Positions 41,875 through 49,454 of a DNA stretch of 64,000 nucleotides are shown in pieces. Source of the DNA: CAKVLG01 sp045637805 (GTDB lineage: Bacteria > Bacillota > Clostridia > Christensenellales > UBA1242); the NCBI GenBank assembly GCA_045637805.1, contig JAZUAE010000018.1, forward strand, positions 62,001 to 126,000, given 5' to 3'. Position 1 is the stretch's first letter. Each line of letters starts with the position of its first letter. The position numbers were made by a program, and so were the translations under genes. The notes under the pieces are model-generated. The model was not told the origin of the DNA. It searched no databases and saw only the letters and a list, made by a program, of their open reading frames with translations.

Positions 41875-42711
41875 CTATTGTAAAGTTTTGTCTTTGTTTA
41901 TTTGACATGTATACTGAATTGTAAGACTTTTAATATTTTTCAAACAAGAATTTCTTTTTTCTTCAAAATTTACTATGTTTTTAAAATGTCTTATGTTAGT
42001 CACCAATTCCAAAAGAATCATGTCTTGCTCCCTAATAGCTTGGTTATAATTATTAATCATAGCTTCAAAAATAACTTTATCAAAGAAATACATATGTATA
42101 AACTCAACCTCAGGAATATAATATTCCATGTTTCCAAAGTCTATAATCCCTGACAATTTGTTATCGTCAGATATCATAATATTCCCCGCATTCAAATCTC
42201 CATGAGTAATACAAAAATCTTTACTACTCATAAGTTTATGATATTCTTTTTTTACAGCTTGCAGTTTATCTAAGTTTTCTTTTGGTAAATAATCATTAAG
42301 AAGCATAACACTTTTGTCAAACTTCTTTAAATTTATGTCTATTTCTTCGTTTTTATCTCCACAGATGCTTGTTGAATGCAATTGATTTAAAAACAGTCCA
42401 ATTTCTTTTCCTATTTGCATTTTTTCACTAGTTTTTAATTGTGAACATTTTTCCCTTAATTCCTTACCTGAAATATAATCTTCAACCATTGCACCAAAAG
42501 GGAAATCTTGACAGGGTACAACCACTTTATGAATTCTAGGATATTTCACTGTTGTGATTTTTCCTTCAATATCGTTTGATTTTTTCATAAGTTGTTGATA
42601 ATTTGAAAAGCAATCTCCCCTTTTCCCTACAACAACAACTTTATTATCATCAAGCATATACACATCACTGCCTGAACCAGAACCTAAAAATTTCAATTCT
42701 TTTATTTTCAT
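41875..42711 (-). CDS. APH/choline-kinase-like phosphotransferase (cassette gene)
   Basis: 278 residues. N-lobe start LKFLGSGSGSDVYML, catalytic CITHGDLNAGNIMI (~189-202, HGDxNxxN) and metal-binding GIIDFGNMEYY (~209-219). This is the aminoglycoside phosphotransferase fold; members phosphorylate aminoglycosides, macrolides, sugars or choline-like compounds, so a resistance role is possible but not shown. Unit between repeats G and F. Confidence 0.85.
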   Translation of the reverse strand: MKIKELKFLGSGSGSDVYMLDDNKVVVVGKRGDCFSNYQQLMKKSNDIEGKITTVKYPRIHKVVVPCQDFPFGAMVEDYISGKELREKCSQLKTSEKMQIGKEIGLFLNQLHSTSICGDKNEEIDINLKKFDKSVMLLNDYLPKENLDKLQAVKKEYHKLMSSKDFCITHGDLNAGNIMISDDNKLSGIIDFGNMEYYIPEVEFIHMYFFDKVIFEAMINNYNQAIREQDMILLELVTNIRHFKNIVNFEEKRNSCLKNIKSLTIQYTCQINKDKTLQ

Positions 42712-42731
42712 TACGCATATCCTATGTTTCC

Positions 42732-42784
42732 ATTATACCACACAAACAAAAAAATGTATACACTCTGTATTCAATATGTATACA
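42732..42784 (-). promoter_or_regulatory. Cassette promoter with paired TGTATACA palindromes
   Basis: -10 TATAAT (42732-42737), 17 bp, TGTATACA (42755-42762) and TGTATACA (42777-42784); start-to-start distance 22 bp. Confidence 0.8.
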
Positions 42785-42787
42785 TTT

Positions 42788-42954
42788 TTAATAAAAATTT
42801 TTAAATCTAATTTTCCTACTCTGTCTATCTACATTAAGAACAACTCCAATTGCACTCATAAAAACAAGCAAACTTGTGCTACCCGCACTAATAAAAGGTA
42901 AAGGCAAACCTGTTGGAGGTATTGAGCCTGTTAACACGAGTTATTGTATTATAA
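42788..42954 (-). repeat. ftsW 3'-end repeat G
   Basis: Open frame LTGSIPPTGLPLPF..NVDRQSRKIRFKNFY, with a slightly longer tail running to a later stop (42788-42790). End motif GTTAACACGAGTTATTGTAT. Confidence 0.9.
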
Positions 42955-42984
42955 ATTTGAGCATTTAAATATCGTTTTTGATTT

Positions 42985-43629
42985 CTAAAACTCGTTTATG
43001 TCATATAATTTTGCAGTATTACTAAATTTTTCATCTGATTTAGCAAATTCTAAATCATCATAATATTTCTTCATAAAATGTTTTAAATATTTAATACTCT
43101 CTTTATAATTATTTTTTCGGTTCCCTATAAATTCATCTGTTAAAATCTTAAAACCAAAATCACTATAAATTTTTATTGCTCTAAAACTACCTGGCTGAGT
43201 GTGCAAATACACAGGAAATTCGTTCTCAGGTATCGAGTCCATAACCTCAGTTAATATTGCTCTTCCTAAACCCTTTCCTTCTTCAGTTTTTAAAGTTTTG
43301 AACCAATGGATTGTCCAAAATTTATTGTATGCTTTCCAAGCAAAGCATGTAGCAATTGGAATATCGTTATCATTACAAACAACTAAACAACTGTTGTAAA
43401 AAATCTCACTCTTACTAGAATATACATTGTTATAATATTCCTTCATAAATTCAACATATTCAGTTTTATCTCCATCAACAGTATCAAAAGGGAACAAACA
43501 CCAAGTTTCCAACTCTTCTTTTCTTAGTTTTCTAATATGATAACCTTTTGGAATTTTTCTAGATGCAGACTTATTGTATTTTTCACACATCATAAAAATA
43601 TTTAAATCTGGTATATCTTTTTCTTCCAT
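42985..43629 (-). CDS. GNAT-family N-acetyltransferase (cassette gene)
   Basis: 214 residues. Motif A region TIHWFKTLKTEEGKGLGRAI (~128-147), then VYLHTQPGSFRAIKIYSDFG as motif B. The C-terminal ~40 residues are basic and helical. RBS GGAG. It resembles GNATs with a long N-terminal extension; substrate unknown. Unit between repeats H and G. Confidence 0.85.
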   Translation of the reverse strand: MEEKDIPDLNIFMMCEKYNKSASRKIPKGYHIRKLRKEELETWCLFPFDTVDGDKTEYVEFMKEYYNNVYSSKSEIFYNSCLVVCNDNDIPIATCFAWKAYNKFWTIHWFKTLKTEEGKGLGRAILTEVMDSIPENEFPVYLHTQPGSFRAIKIYSDFGFKILTDEFIGNRKNNYKESIKYLKHFMKKYYDDLEFAKSDEKFSNTAKLYDINEF

Positions 43630-43649
43630 ATCTTTTCTCCTACGATTTT

Positions 43650-43702
43650 ATTATAGCATATAAATAAAAACGTGTATACAAATTGCATGCAAAATGTATA
43701 CA
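43650..43702 (-). promoter_or_regulatory. Cassette promoter with paired TGTATACA palindromes
   Basis: -10 TATAAT (43650-43655), 17 bp, TGTATACA (43673-43680) and TGTATACA (43695-43702), 22 bp apart. Confidence 0.8.
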
Positions 43703-43717
43703 CTTTATCTAAAAAAA

Positions 43718-43871
43718 TTAAATTTTGGTCTTCCTACTCTGCCTATCAACATTCAACACAACCCCTATAGCACTCATAAAAACTAACAGCGAAGTTGAGC
43801 CTGCAGAGATAAATGGAAGTGGAAGCCCTGTTGGTGGAATTGAGCCCCTTAACACAAGTTATTGCACTATA
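43718..43871 (-). repeat. ftsW 3'-end repeat H
   Basis: Open frame LRGSIPPTGLPLPFISAGS..NVDRQSRKTKI, stop TAA. End motif TTAACACAAGTTATTGCACT. It is among the closest copies to the native end. Confidence 0.9.
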
Positions 43872-43872
43872 A

Positions 43873-44469
43873 TTATTCTTCATTTAATCCGTATGATTGT
43901 ATCCAAGAACGAAAATATTCTTTATCCAGTGGTTTGTAATCATAATCCAATAGAACTGGAGTTTCATCAATAAGTTTTATTGCTTCTTGAAAAACTTCCA
44001 CTTTGTTTTTACCTGCCACATCAATGACAACCTCATTTGGCATAAGGGGTCTTTTCCTTATAACATCATTCGACGCTCCTTTATTGTTTGGAATGTATAA
44101 ACCTTCACCCCTTTCATGTCTTTCATCCATTTGTCTTTTGATTTGATTAAAATCAGAAGAAATAAGTCGTAAAATTATATAATTATATCCCTTAAATAAT
44201 TCAGGAAAACTTCTTACTCTTAAATCATCAAAATCTAATGAAACAATGTTTCTATAACCCTTCTCATAAAACCATTTCATTTGCATTAATGTGTTTTGAA
44301 AACATAAATCTTCTTCATAAACACCAACATCCCCAACACCTTCTGGAATTATAAATTCAGGCACCATGTTTTGTTCAATATAAACACCATTATAATGTTC
44401 ATATAATTTTTTCGCAAGAGTGGTTTTTCCAACAGCACTTGGTCCAATAATAAATATAAAATCTTTCAT
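43873..44469 (-). CDS. P-loop kinase-like protein (cassette gene)
   Basis: 198 residues. Walker A GPSAVGKTTLAKKLY (~8-22), a later acidic strand NIVSLDFDDLRVRSF, and a lid-like region RQMDERHERGEG (~111-122), as in shikimate/adenylate-kinase-like small-molecule kinases. Substrate unknown. RBS GGAGAAG. Stop codon two bases from the end motif of repeat H. Confidence 0.75.
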   Translation of the reverse strand: MKDFIFIIGPSAVGKTTLAKKLYEHYNGVYIEQNMVPEFIIPEGVGDVGVYEEDLCFQNTLMQMKWFYEKGYRNIVSLDFDDLRVRSFPELFKGYNYIILRLISSDFNQIKRQMDERHERGEGLYIPNNKGASNDVIRKRPLMPNEVVIDVAGKNKVEVFQEAIKLIDETPVLLDYDYKPLDKEYFRSWIQSYGLNEE

Positions 44470-44488
44470 TTTCTTCTCCTATGTCTTT

Positions 44489-44530
44489 ATTATATCACAC
44501 AAACAAAAAAAATGTATACGAATTCGCATA
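44489..44530 (-). promoter_or_regulatory. Cassette promoter (close palindromes)
   Basis: -10 TATAAT (44489-44494), 18 bp, then TGTATACG and CGCATACA around GAATTC (44513-44530), two half-degraded sites one helical turn apart. Confidence 0.55.
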
Positions 44531-44551
44531 CATTTTGAATCTTTTAAATCG

Positions 44552-44710
44552 TTACTGAATCGCATTCTTCCTTGATTGCCGGTCAACATTCAAAACAACC
44601 CCTATCGCACTCATAAATACAACTAATGAAGTCGAACCGGCAGAGATAAACGGCAACGGCAATCCCGTTGGCGGGATTGAGCCTGTCAACATCACTTATT
44701 GTACTGTAAA
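44552..44710 (-). repeat. ftsW 3'-end repeat I
   Basis: Open frame VMLTGSIPPTGLPLPF..NVDRQSRKNAIQ, stop TAA; the VIQ-type tail as in C and F. End region GTCAACATCACTTATTGTAC. Confidence 0.9.
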
Positions 44711-44719
44711 TTTTGCAAG

Positions 44720-44747
44720 AAAAAAGAGCAAATCTATTGCTCTTTTA
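44720..44747 (-). terminator. Cassette terminator
   Basis: AAAAGAGCAA / TTGCTCTTTT behind the gene at 44748. Confidence 0.8.
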
Positions 44748-45182
44748 CTAAATATCAACTGATACTTCGTTCGTATCTAGATTCTTACTATATGTGATAG
44801 TATGACCTAAAAATAAATTATCATCATCCAAAATATCAAAATTTAAAGAATCATAAATAAAATAAATTTCAATATCACTTTTAGAAATTCTTTGAACGAA
44901 TTCTTCTTTTGTGATTATGTGTTCATCTTCTTCATTCCACACATTCGCCGTAACTGTTAGTTTATCGGCACATTCTTTAAGAATTTCTTTATATTTTTCT
45001 TCAAAATTATTTAATAACTTCTCACATGCATTTTTGTATTTTATAAAAACACTGCTTTCTTCTTCAATATTTAAGTAAATAGCTATTCGCTTTTCACCTA
45101 AATTAAACTTATAAACATATTTATCTTTATCTAATTTAAAATCAAAATTACCAATTTTAACAATTTGACTATGTTTTTGCAT
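44748..45182 (-). CDS. DUF2262-like protein (cassette gene)
   Basis: 144 residues from the ATG at 45182 (GAGGAG upstream). The C-terminal half reads VTANVWNEEDEHIITKEEF, then IYFIYDSLNFDILDD and LFLGHTITYS, a pattern I associate with DUF2262 domains, whose function is unknown. Unit between repeats J and I. Confidence 0.6.
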   Translation of the reverse strand: MQKHSQIVKIGNFDFKLDKDKYVYKFNLGEKRIAIYLNIEEESSVFIKYKNACEKLLNNFEEKYKEILKECADKLTVTANVWNEEDEHIITKEEFVQRISKSDIEIYFIYDSLNFDILDDDNLFLGHTITYSKNLDTNEVSVDI

Positions 45183-45204
45183 TCTTTTCTTCTCCTCTAC
45201 AAGC

Positions 45205-45257
45205 ATTATACCATACAAATAAAAAAATGTATACAAATTGTGATAAAAATGTATACA
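45205..45257 (-). promoter_or_regulatory. Cassette promoter with paired TGTATACA palindromes
   Basis: -10 TATAAT (45205-45210), 17 bp, TGTATACA (45228-45235) and TGTATACA (45250-45257), 22 bp apart. Confidence 0.8.
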
Positions 45258-45272
45258 TTTATATTAAAAATA

Positions 45273-45426
45273 TTAAATTTTACTTTTTCTACTCTGTCTA
45301 TCAACATTCAGTACAACCCCTATTGCCGACATAAAAACTAATAGCGAAGTTGAAGCAGCACTGATAAACGGAAGCGGAAGTCCTGTTGGTGGAAATTAAG
45401 CCCTTTCCTACGAGTTGTTGCACTAG
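45273..45426 (-). repeat. ftsW 3'-end repeat J
   Basis: Frame open from PPTGLPLPFISAAS to the tail RKSKI, stop TAA. A one-base change just before PPTG shifts the upstream codons. End motif is worn (TTTCCTACGAGTTGTTGCAC). Confidence 0.88.
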
Positions 45427-45430
45427 ATAT

Positions 45431-45976
45431 TTAACTTATACTACCTTCATAAATCTTACCTTGATTTGAATTTGTAATATATTTTGCTTTAAAATTTCTT
45501 GTAACAAAATTTTCGCCAGATTCACTTACACAATCAAAAATAACTTTATTTATTTTAAAATTTCTGTGTTTTAAATTTTCTAAGAAACCATTACAAAGCT
45601 CTCCAACTGCATTGGTATCTTGATACTCAGGATTGATTACTATTGATGTAAACAAACAATTTGATGGTTTCTTATTTGAAAATTTTATAATGTCTGTTGG
45701 TTGTAATTCATAATCTTTAAGTTGCCCGTTATATATTTTACTATATGCATCATTTGTAATAGGCATGAAATTTATATACCCTATGACTTCATTATCATAC
45801 ATAAGTACAGTATAAATATCAGGATTACATTTTAGCCATTTTTTACAACCTTCTAAAGTTCCTCTATCTTCTTCTTTAAAAACCATCTCATCCAGTTCTA
45901 TCATCTTGTTTATAATACCTTCATTAACTTTATAAAGTATTTTTAATCTAGATGAATTTATTTTTTTTGTTCCCAC
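45431..45976 (-). CDS. Putative GNAT-type acetyltransferase (cassette gene)
   Basis: 181 residues, GTG start with GAGGG 6 bases upstream. VLMYDNEVIGYINFMPI (~57-73) and SIVINPEYQDTNAVGELCNG (~110-129) follow the GNAT strand-4/motif-A order, but the usual Q/R-x-x-G-x-G/A loop is replaced by DTNAVG, so acetyl-CoA binding is uncertain. Unit between repeats K and J. Confidence 0.6.
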   Translation of the reverse strand: MGTKKINSSRLKILYKVNEGIINKMIELDEMVFKEEDRGTLEGCKKWLKCNPDIYTVLMYDNEVIGYINFMPITNDAYSKIYNGQLKDYELQPTDIIKFSNKKPSNCLFTSIVINPEYQDTNAVGELCNGFLENLKHRNFKINKVIFDCVSESGENFVTRNFKAKYITNSNQGKIYEGSIS

Positions 45977-45997
45977 AATTTCCCTCTTATTATTTTC

Positions 45998-46050
45998 AGT
46001 ATATCATACAAACAAAAAAATGTATACAAATTGCATGCAAAATGTATACA
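45998..46050 (-). promoter_or_regulatory. Cassette promoter with paired TGTATACA palindromes
   Basis: -10 TATACT (45998-46003), 17 bp, TGTATACA (46021-46028) and TGTATACA (46043-46050), 22 bp apart; GCATGC lies between them. Confidence 0.8.
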
Positions 46051-46065
46051 CTTTAAACAAAAAAA

Positions 46066-46220
46066 TTAAATTTTGCTTCTCCTACTCTGCCTATCAACAT
46101 TTAACACCACCCCTATTGCACTCATAAAAACAAGGAGTGAAGTTGAGCCGGCGGAGATAAACGGAAGTGGCAATCCCGTTGGCGGAATTGAACCCCTTAA
46201 CACGAGTTATTGTATTATAA
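46066..46220 (-). repeat. ftsW 3'-end repeat K (copy nearest to ftsW)
   Basis: Open frame LRGSIPPTGLPLPFISAGS..NVDRQSRRSKI, stop TAA. End motif TTAACACGAGTTATTGTATT. On the model proposed here this was the working ftsW end before the last insertion. Confidence 0.92.
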
Positions 46221-46230
46221 ATTTTCGCAA

Positions 46231-46259
46231 GAAAAAAAGAGCAATTTTATTGCTCTTTA
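46231..46259 (-). terminator. Cassette terminator
   Basis: AAAGAGCAAT / ATTGCTCTTT overlapping the end of the gene at 46257. Confidence 0.8.
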
Positions 46260-46955
46260 TAAAGTTCTTTCACTAATTTGCTCGTTTAATATTATACTGC
46301 CTAACGGAAGATTTTTATTATCTTTTACTATTGAGTTTAAGTAATCTTCAAATGTCATTTCCTTATCTAACGTATTGTGTTGAGCATCTTCATAATGTTT
46401 AATCTCAATAAAATATGGTGAAACATTTTCGTCTTTGCTGTTATTTACAACGTTAAATTTTCTATCACTTTCTTCAAATTCTTTAATAATTGTTTTATAA
46501 TCAACGAAAAAATAGTTTTTAATATTGCCTTCAAATGCACAAGGTTTATCTTTCGCCAAATGTATTATTGAAGAGAAATCAATATATCTTCCACCATCAA
46601 CAACATCAATCTTTGCAATTGCATGCGGTATTTTTTCTTCTCCATATTGACAATAAATTTCAGTTATGTATGGCATATAATCTTTAACAATCTTATCTTG
46701 AAAACAAGCAAGCAAGAAAATTTCAACAAACGTGCCACACATTCCTTTGTTCTCAGTAGCAAATGTTTCTAAATCTCTCTTTAAATCAAACTTTTCTTTA
46801 CCACTTTGTATATTTTGATAAAGTTCGTGATTATATTCTCCAACTTGGATTATTTTGCATGCATAACTAATGACTCTCTCTAGCCAGTTTTCTTTTCCTT
46901 CTTTATCTACCTCATCAACCAATTTGTCAATGTATGACTTGATTTTATTATCCAT
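46257..46955 (-). CDS. Hypothetical protein, first cassette behind ftsW
   Basis: 232 residues from the ATG at 46955 (GGAG 7 bases upstream); a longer frame only runs into ftsW. No family is recognised. The order NKGMCGTFVEIF, IPHAIAKI, GGRYIDFSS places Cys, His and Asp in the sequence seen in transglutaminase-like cysteine proteases, but this is a weak resemblance. Nearest to ftsW, so probably the latest arrival. Confidence 0.55.
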   Translation of the reverse strand: MDNKIKSYIDKLVDEVDKEGKENWLERVISYACKIIQVGEYNHELYQNIQSGKEKFDLKRDLETFATENKGMCGTFVEIFLLACFQDKIVKDYMPYITEIYCQYGEEKIPHAIAKIDVVDGGRYIDFSSIIHLAKDKPCAFEGNIKNYFFVDYKTIIKEFEESDRKFNVVNNSKDENVSPYFIEIKHYEDAQHNTLDKEMTFEDYLNSIVKDNKNLPLGSIILNEQISERTL

Positions 46956-46977
46956 TTTATACTCCATTATAGACAAC

Positions 46978-47030
46978 ATTATACCACAAAAATAAAAAAA
47001 TGTATACACTTTGATTACAATTTGTATACA
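46978..47030 (-). promoter_or_regulatory. Cassette promoter directly behind the native ftsW stop
   Basis: -10 TATAAT (46978-46983), 17 bp, TGTATACA (47001-47008) and TGTATACA (47023-47030), 22 bp apart. The ftsW stop codon is 17 bp further upstream. Confidence 0.8.
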
Positions 47031-47046
47031 TTTTAAATAAAAAATT

Positions 47047-48171
47047 TTAAATTCTCGCCTTTCTTGATTGTCGGTCAACATTTAATACAACTCCTATTGC
47101 ACTCATAAAAACTAGCAAACTTGTTGAGCCTGCACTGATGAAAGGCAGAGGTAATCCTGTTGGTGGAATTGAGCCCGTGACAACTGCTATATTTAACAAG
47201 ACTTGAATTGCAATTATGCTCGCAACACCAGAGGAAAGCAGTGCTCCGAACCTTGTGGTTGATCTGCAGGCAATTAAAATTATTCTTGAAATTAATATTG
47301 CAAATAAAACAAGTAAACATACACAGCCAACAAACCCGAGTTCTTCACCTATTATTGAAAATATAAAATCGCTTTCTGCAAATGGTAAAAACAAATATTT
47401 TTGTCTTGAATTAAAAAGTCCAACACCAAACAAGCCACCTGCTCCTAAAGCATAAAGCGATTGCACTAACTGATACCCAACCGATGATGCTTCCGACCAC
47501 GGATCAAGAAAAGCCATAAGCCTTTTCATTCTATATGGTTCCACAACTATCAATAATGGAACAGCTAAAAGCAGCGGAATAATTATTAAAAGCAAATGTT
47601 TCTTGCTTGCCCCACCTATAAAAAGCATAAAAATTAAAAGTAACCCAACACACATAGTAATTGACATATTAGGCTCTAAAATTATTAATACACAATATAA
47701 TCCACCAAGTATTATGACAGGCAGAATACCCCGAAAAGCCTTAACTTTCTCAGGATTTTTAGAAAACCAACCCGCAGCAAATATAATAAGAGCAAACTTA
47801 GCAATCTCAGATGGTTGAATAGTTATAAACCCAAGATTTATCCATCTAGTAGCCCCATACTTACTACTCCCCAGCCCTGGTACAAAAACAAGCAAAAGAA
47901 GCACCGCTGCAATTATTGCGAGTGGCCATTTTATTTTATTTAATTTTCTATAATCAATAAAATAAAAAACAATACACCCCACTAATCCAACAATCACACC
48001 CATTACTTGTTTTTTTAAATAAAACAAGCTATCACCGTACTGAAGCTGGGCACTATATGAGCTTGCACTATAAACCATTAGAACACCAAAAACAACCAAC
48101 GCAAGCATACAAAAAAATAATATATAATCAAAACTAGGTCTTTTTGTTACCTGCATTTTTATTATTTTCAT
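47047..48171 (-). CDS. ftsW: Peptidoglycan glycosyltransferase FtsW (SEDS family), host of the cassette array
   Basis: 374 residues, ten predicted membrane helices. FtsW polymerises septal glycan strands with its partner PBP (the spoVD-type gene in this cluster). The start MKIIKMQVTKRP has GGGAGA 7 bases upstream and overlaps murD by 38 bp. Family signatures: MVYSASSYSA (~33-42), SEIAKFALI (~121-129), and the C-terminal TGSIPPTGLPLPFISAGSTS (~329-348). The final ~40 codons, from about GSIPPTG to the tail RKARI, are the unit found 12 more times in the array downstream. Confidence 0.95.
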   Translation of the reverse strand: MKIIKMQVTKRPSFDYILFFCMLALVVFGVLMVYSASSYSAQLQYGDSLFYLKKQVMGVIVGLVGCIVFYFIDYRKLNKIKWPLAIIAAVLLLLVFVPGLGSSKYGATRWINLGFITIQPSEIAKFALIIFAAGWFSKNPEKVKAFRGILPVIILGGLYCVLIILEPNMSITMCVGLLLIFMLFIGGASKKHLLLIIIPLLLAVPLLIVVEPYRMKRLMAFLDPWSEASSVGYQLVQSLYALGAGGLFGVGLFNSRQKYLFLPFAESDFIFSIIGEELGFVGCVCLLVLFAILISRIILIACRSTTRFGALLSSGVASIIAIQVLLNIAVVTGSIPPTGLPLPFISAGSTSLLVFMSAIGVVLNVDRQSRKARI

Positions 48172-49447
48172 ATTCTATCTCCCTTACTATCCGCTTAAAC
48201 TCTTCACCGCGCTGTTTATAACTAGAAAACATATCAAAACTGGCACAAGCTGGCGATAAAAGCACTACATCCCCTGTTTTAGCTAAATTAAAAGCTTTCC
48301 TTACCGCGTTTTCAAAACCATTTTCTTTATGTATAGCTGTGAACCCTTTACTTTCAGCCGCAGCCATTATTTTTTCACTTGTTTGTCCCACTACCACTAT
48401 CGCCCGAACTTTCCTGCGAGTAAAACAAAACAAATTAGAAAACTCATAGCCTTTATCACTACCGCCAAGAATAAGCACAATTTTTTCTTTGAAGGATTTA
48501 ATTGCCGCTAGGGTGCTAGCTATATTTGTACTTTTACTATCATTAATAAAAGTTACACCACCAACTTTTGAAACCATCTCCAGCCTATTTATCTCAGGTT
48601 TGAAATTTTCAACAACGTCTTCAATTATTTTATTAGTTACACCTAAGATTTTAGCCACTGTGATAGCCGCAAGTATGTTTTGCTTGTTATGTTCACCTAT
48701 AACATTAGATGGCATACAAAATAGTTTTTGTGCGACATTACCATCATTAAAATATATGCAGTCTTTTTTCAGATAACAACCTTTTACACTACACTTTGTA
48801 CTATAAAAAAACACATTAGCGTTAATGTTGGATTGCAATCCTCTTACAGCTTCATCATCATAAAATAGCACAGCATAGTCTTTATTAGTCTGACGTTCAA
48901 ACATTTTAAGTTTTGCTTTAAAATAATTCTCTCGCGTTTTATGTCTATCTAGATGATCATCTTGAAAGTTTAAAAATACACTTATATCAGGTCTAAAACT
49001 TTCAAAACTCTCTGCTTGAAAACTTGAAACTTCTAATACGCACAAGTCACCACGACTAGTCTTATCACAAAAACTTGTAACAGGAACACCTATATTGCCG
49101 CCCACAAAAGTGTTTTTAAAACATTTGCATATATCACCTATAAGTTTTGTTGTTGTGGTTTTTCCATTTGTTCCAGTTATTGCAACAACTTTAGAAGATA
49201 AATACTTAAAGCCCAGTTCAAGCTCGCCTATTATTTTTACACCCAACGCTCTTGCGCGCTCCAGAACACAATTATCCACGCTTATACCCGGGCTAACACA
49301 AATAAAAGATAGCTTCTTAAAAAACCTATCTTTCTTATTTTCTATCTCATACGTTTCCGCCAAAATCACATTATAACCTATTTTTTCTAGTAACTCTTTT
49401 GCACTTTTTCCACTACTTCCTTTGCCTAAAACTAAAACATTTTGCAT
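48134..49447 (-). CDS. murD: UDP-N-acetylmuramoylalanine-D-glutamate ligase MurD
   Basis: 437 residues from the ATG at 49447 (AGGAG upstream; the frame opens 7 codons earlier). ATP-binding TGTNGKTTTTKLI (~92-104), GGNIGVPV, and NDSKSTN (~307-313) are the Mur ligase hallmarks; the N-terminal VLVLGKGSSGKSA fits MurD. It adds D-Glu to UDP-MurNAc-Ala. It overlaps ftsW by 38 bp and is followed by it in one operon. Confidence 0.95.
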   Translation of the reverse strand: MQNVLVLGKGSSGKSAKELLEKIGYNVILAETYEIENKKDRFFKKLSFICVSPGISVDNCVLERARALGVKIIGELELGFKYLSSKVVAITGTNGKTTTTKLIGDICKCFKNTFVGGNIGVPVTSFCDKTSRGDLCVLEVSSFQAESFESFRPDISVFLNFQDDHLDRHKTRENYFKAKLKMFERQTNKDYAVLFYDDEAVRGLQSNINANVFFYSTKCSVKGCYLKKDCIYFNDGNVAQKLFCMPSNVIGEHNKQNILAAITVAKILGVTNKIIEDVVENFKPEINRLEMVSKVGGVTFINDSKSTNIASTLAAIKSFKEKIVLILGGSDKGYEFSNLFCFTRRKVRAIVVVGQTSEKIMAAAESKGFTAIHKENGFENAVRKAFNLAKTGDVVLLSPACASFDMFSSYKQRGEEFKRIVREIEYENNKNAGNKKT

Positions 49448-49454
49448 ATTGCTC

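Noticed and set aside
43725..43973. Plus-strand frames of 60-80 codons that recur over the ftsW repeats (also at 35045 and 46073)
   Set aside because: They are antisense shadows of the conserved ftsW end, without RBS.
34647..46220. Classical integron attC sites or Xer dif/pdif sites at the cassette ends
   Set aside because: The end motif contains GTTAAC but not the GTTRRRY core with a matching RYYYAAC partner. Its half-sites (GTGCAATAA and TGTTAAC) recall dif, but they are about 5 bp too close together.
34470..47030. CRISPR array
   Set aside because: The repeats are ~150 bp, 0.7-2.5 kb apart and coding in origin; the intervals are genes, not spacers.
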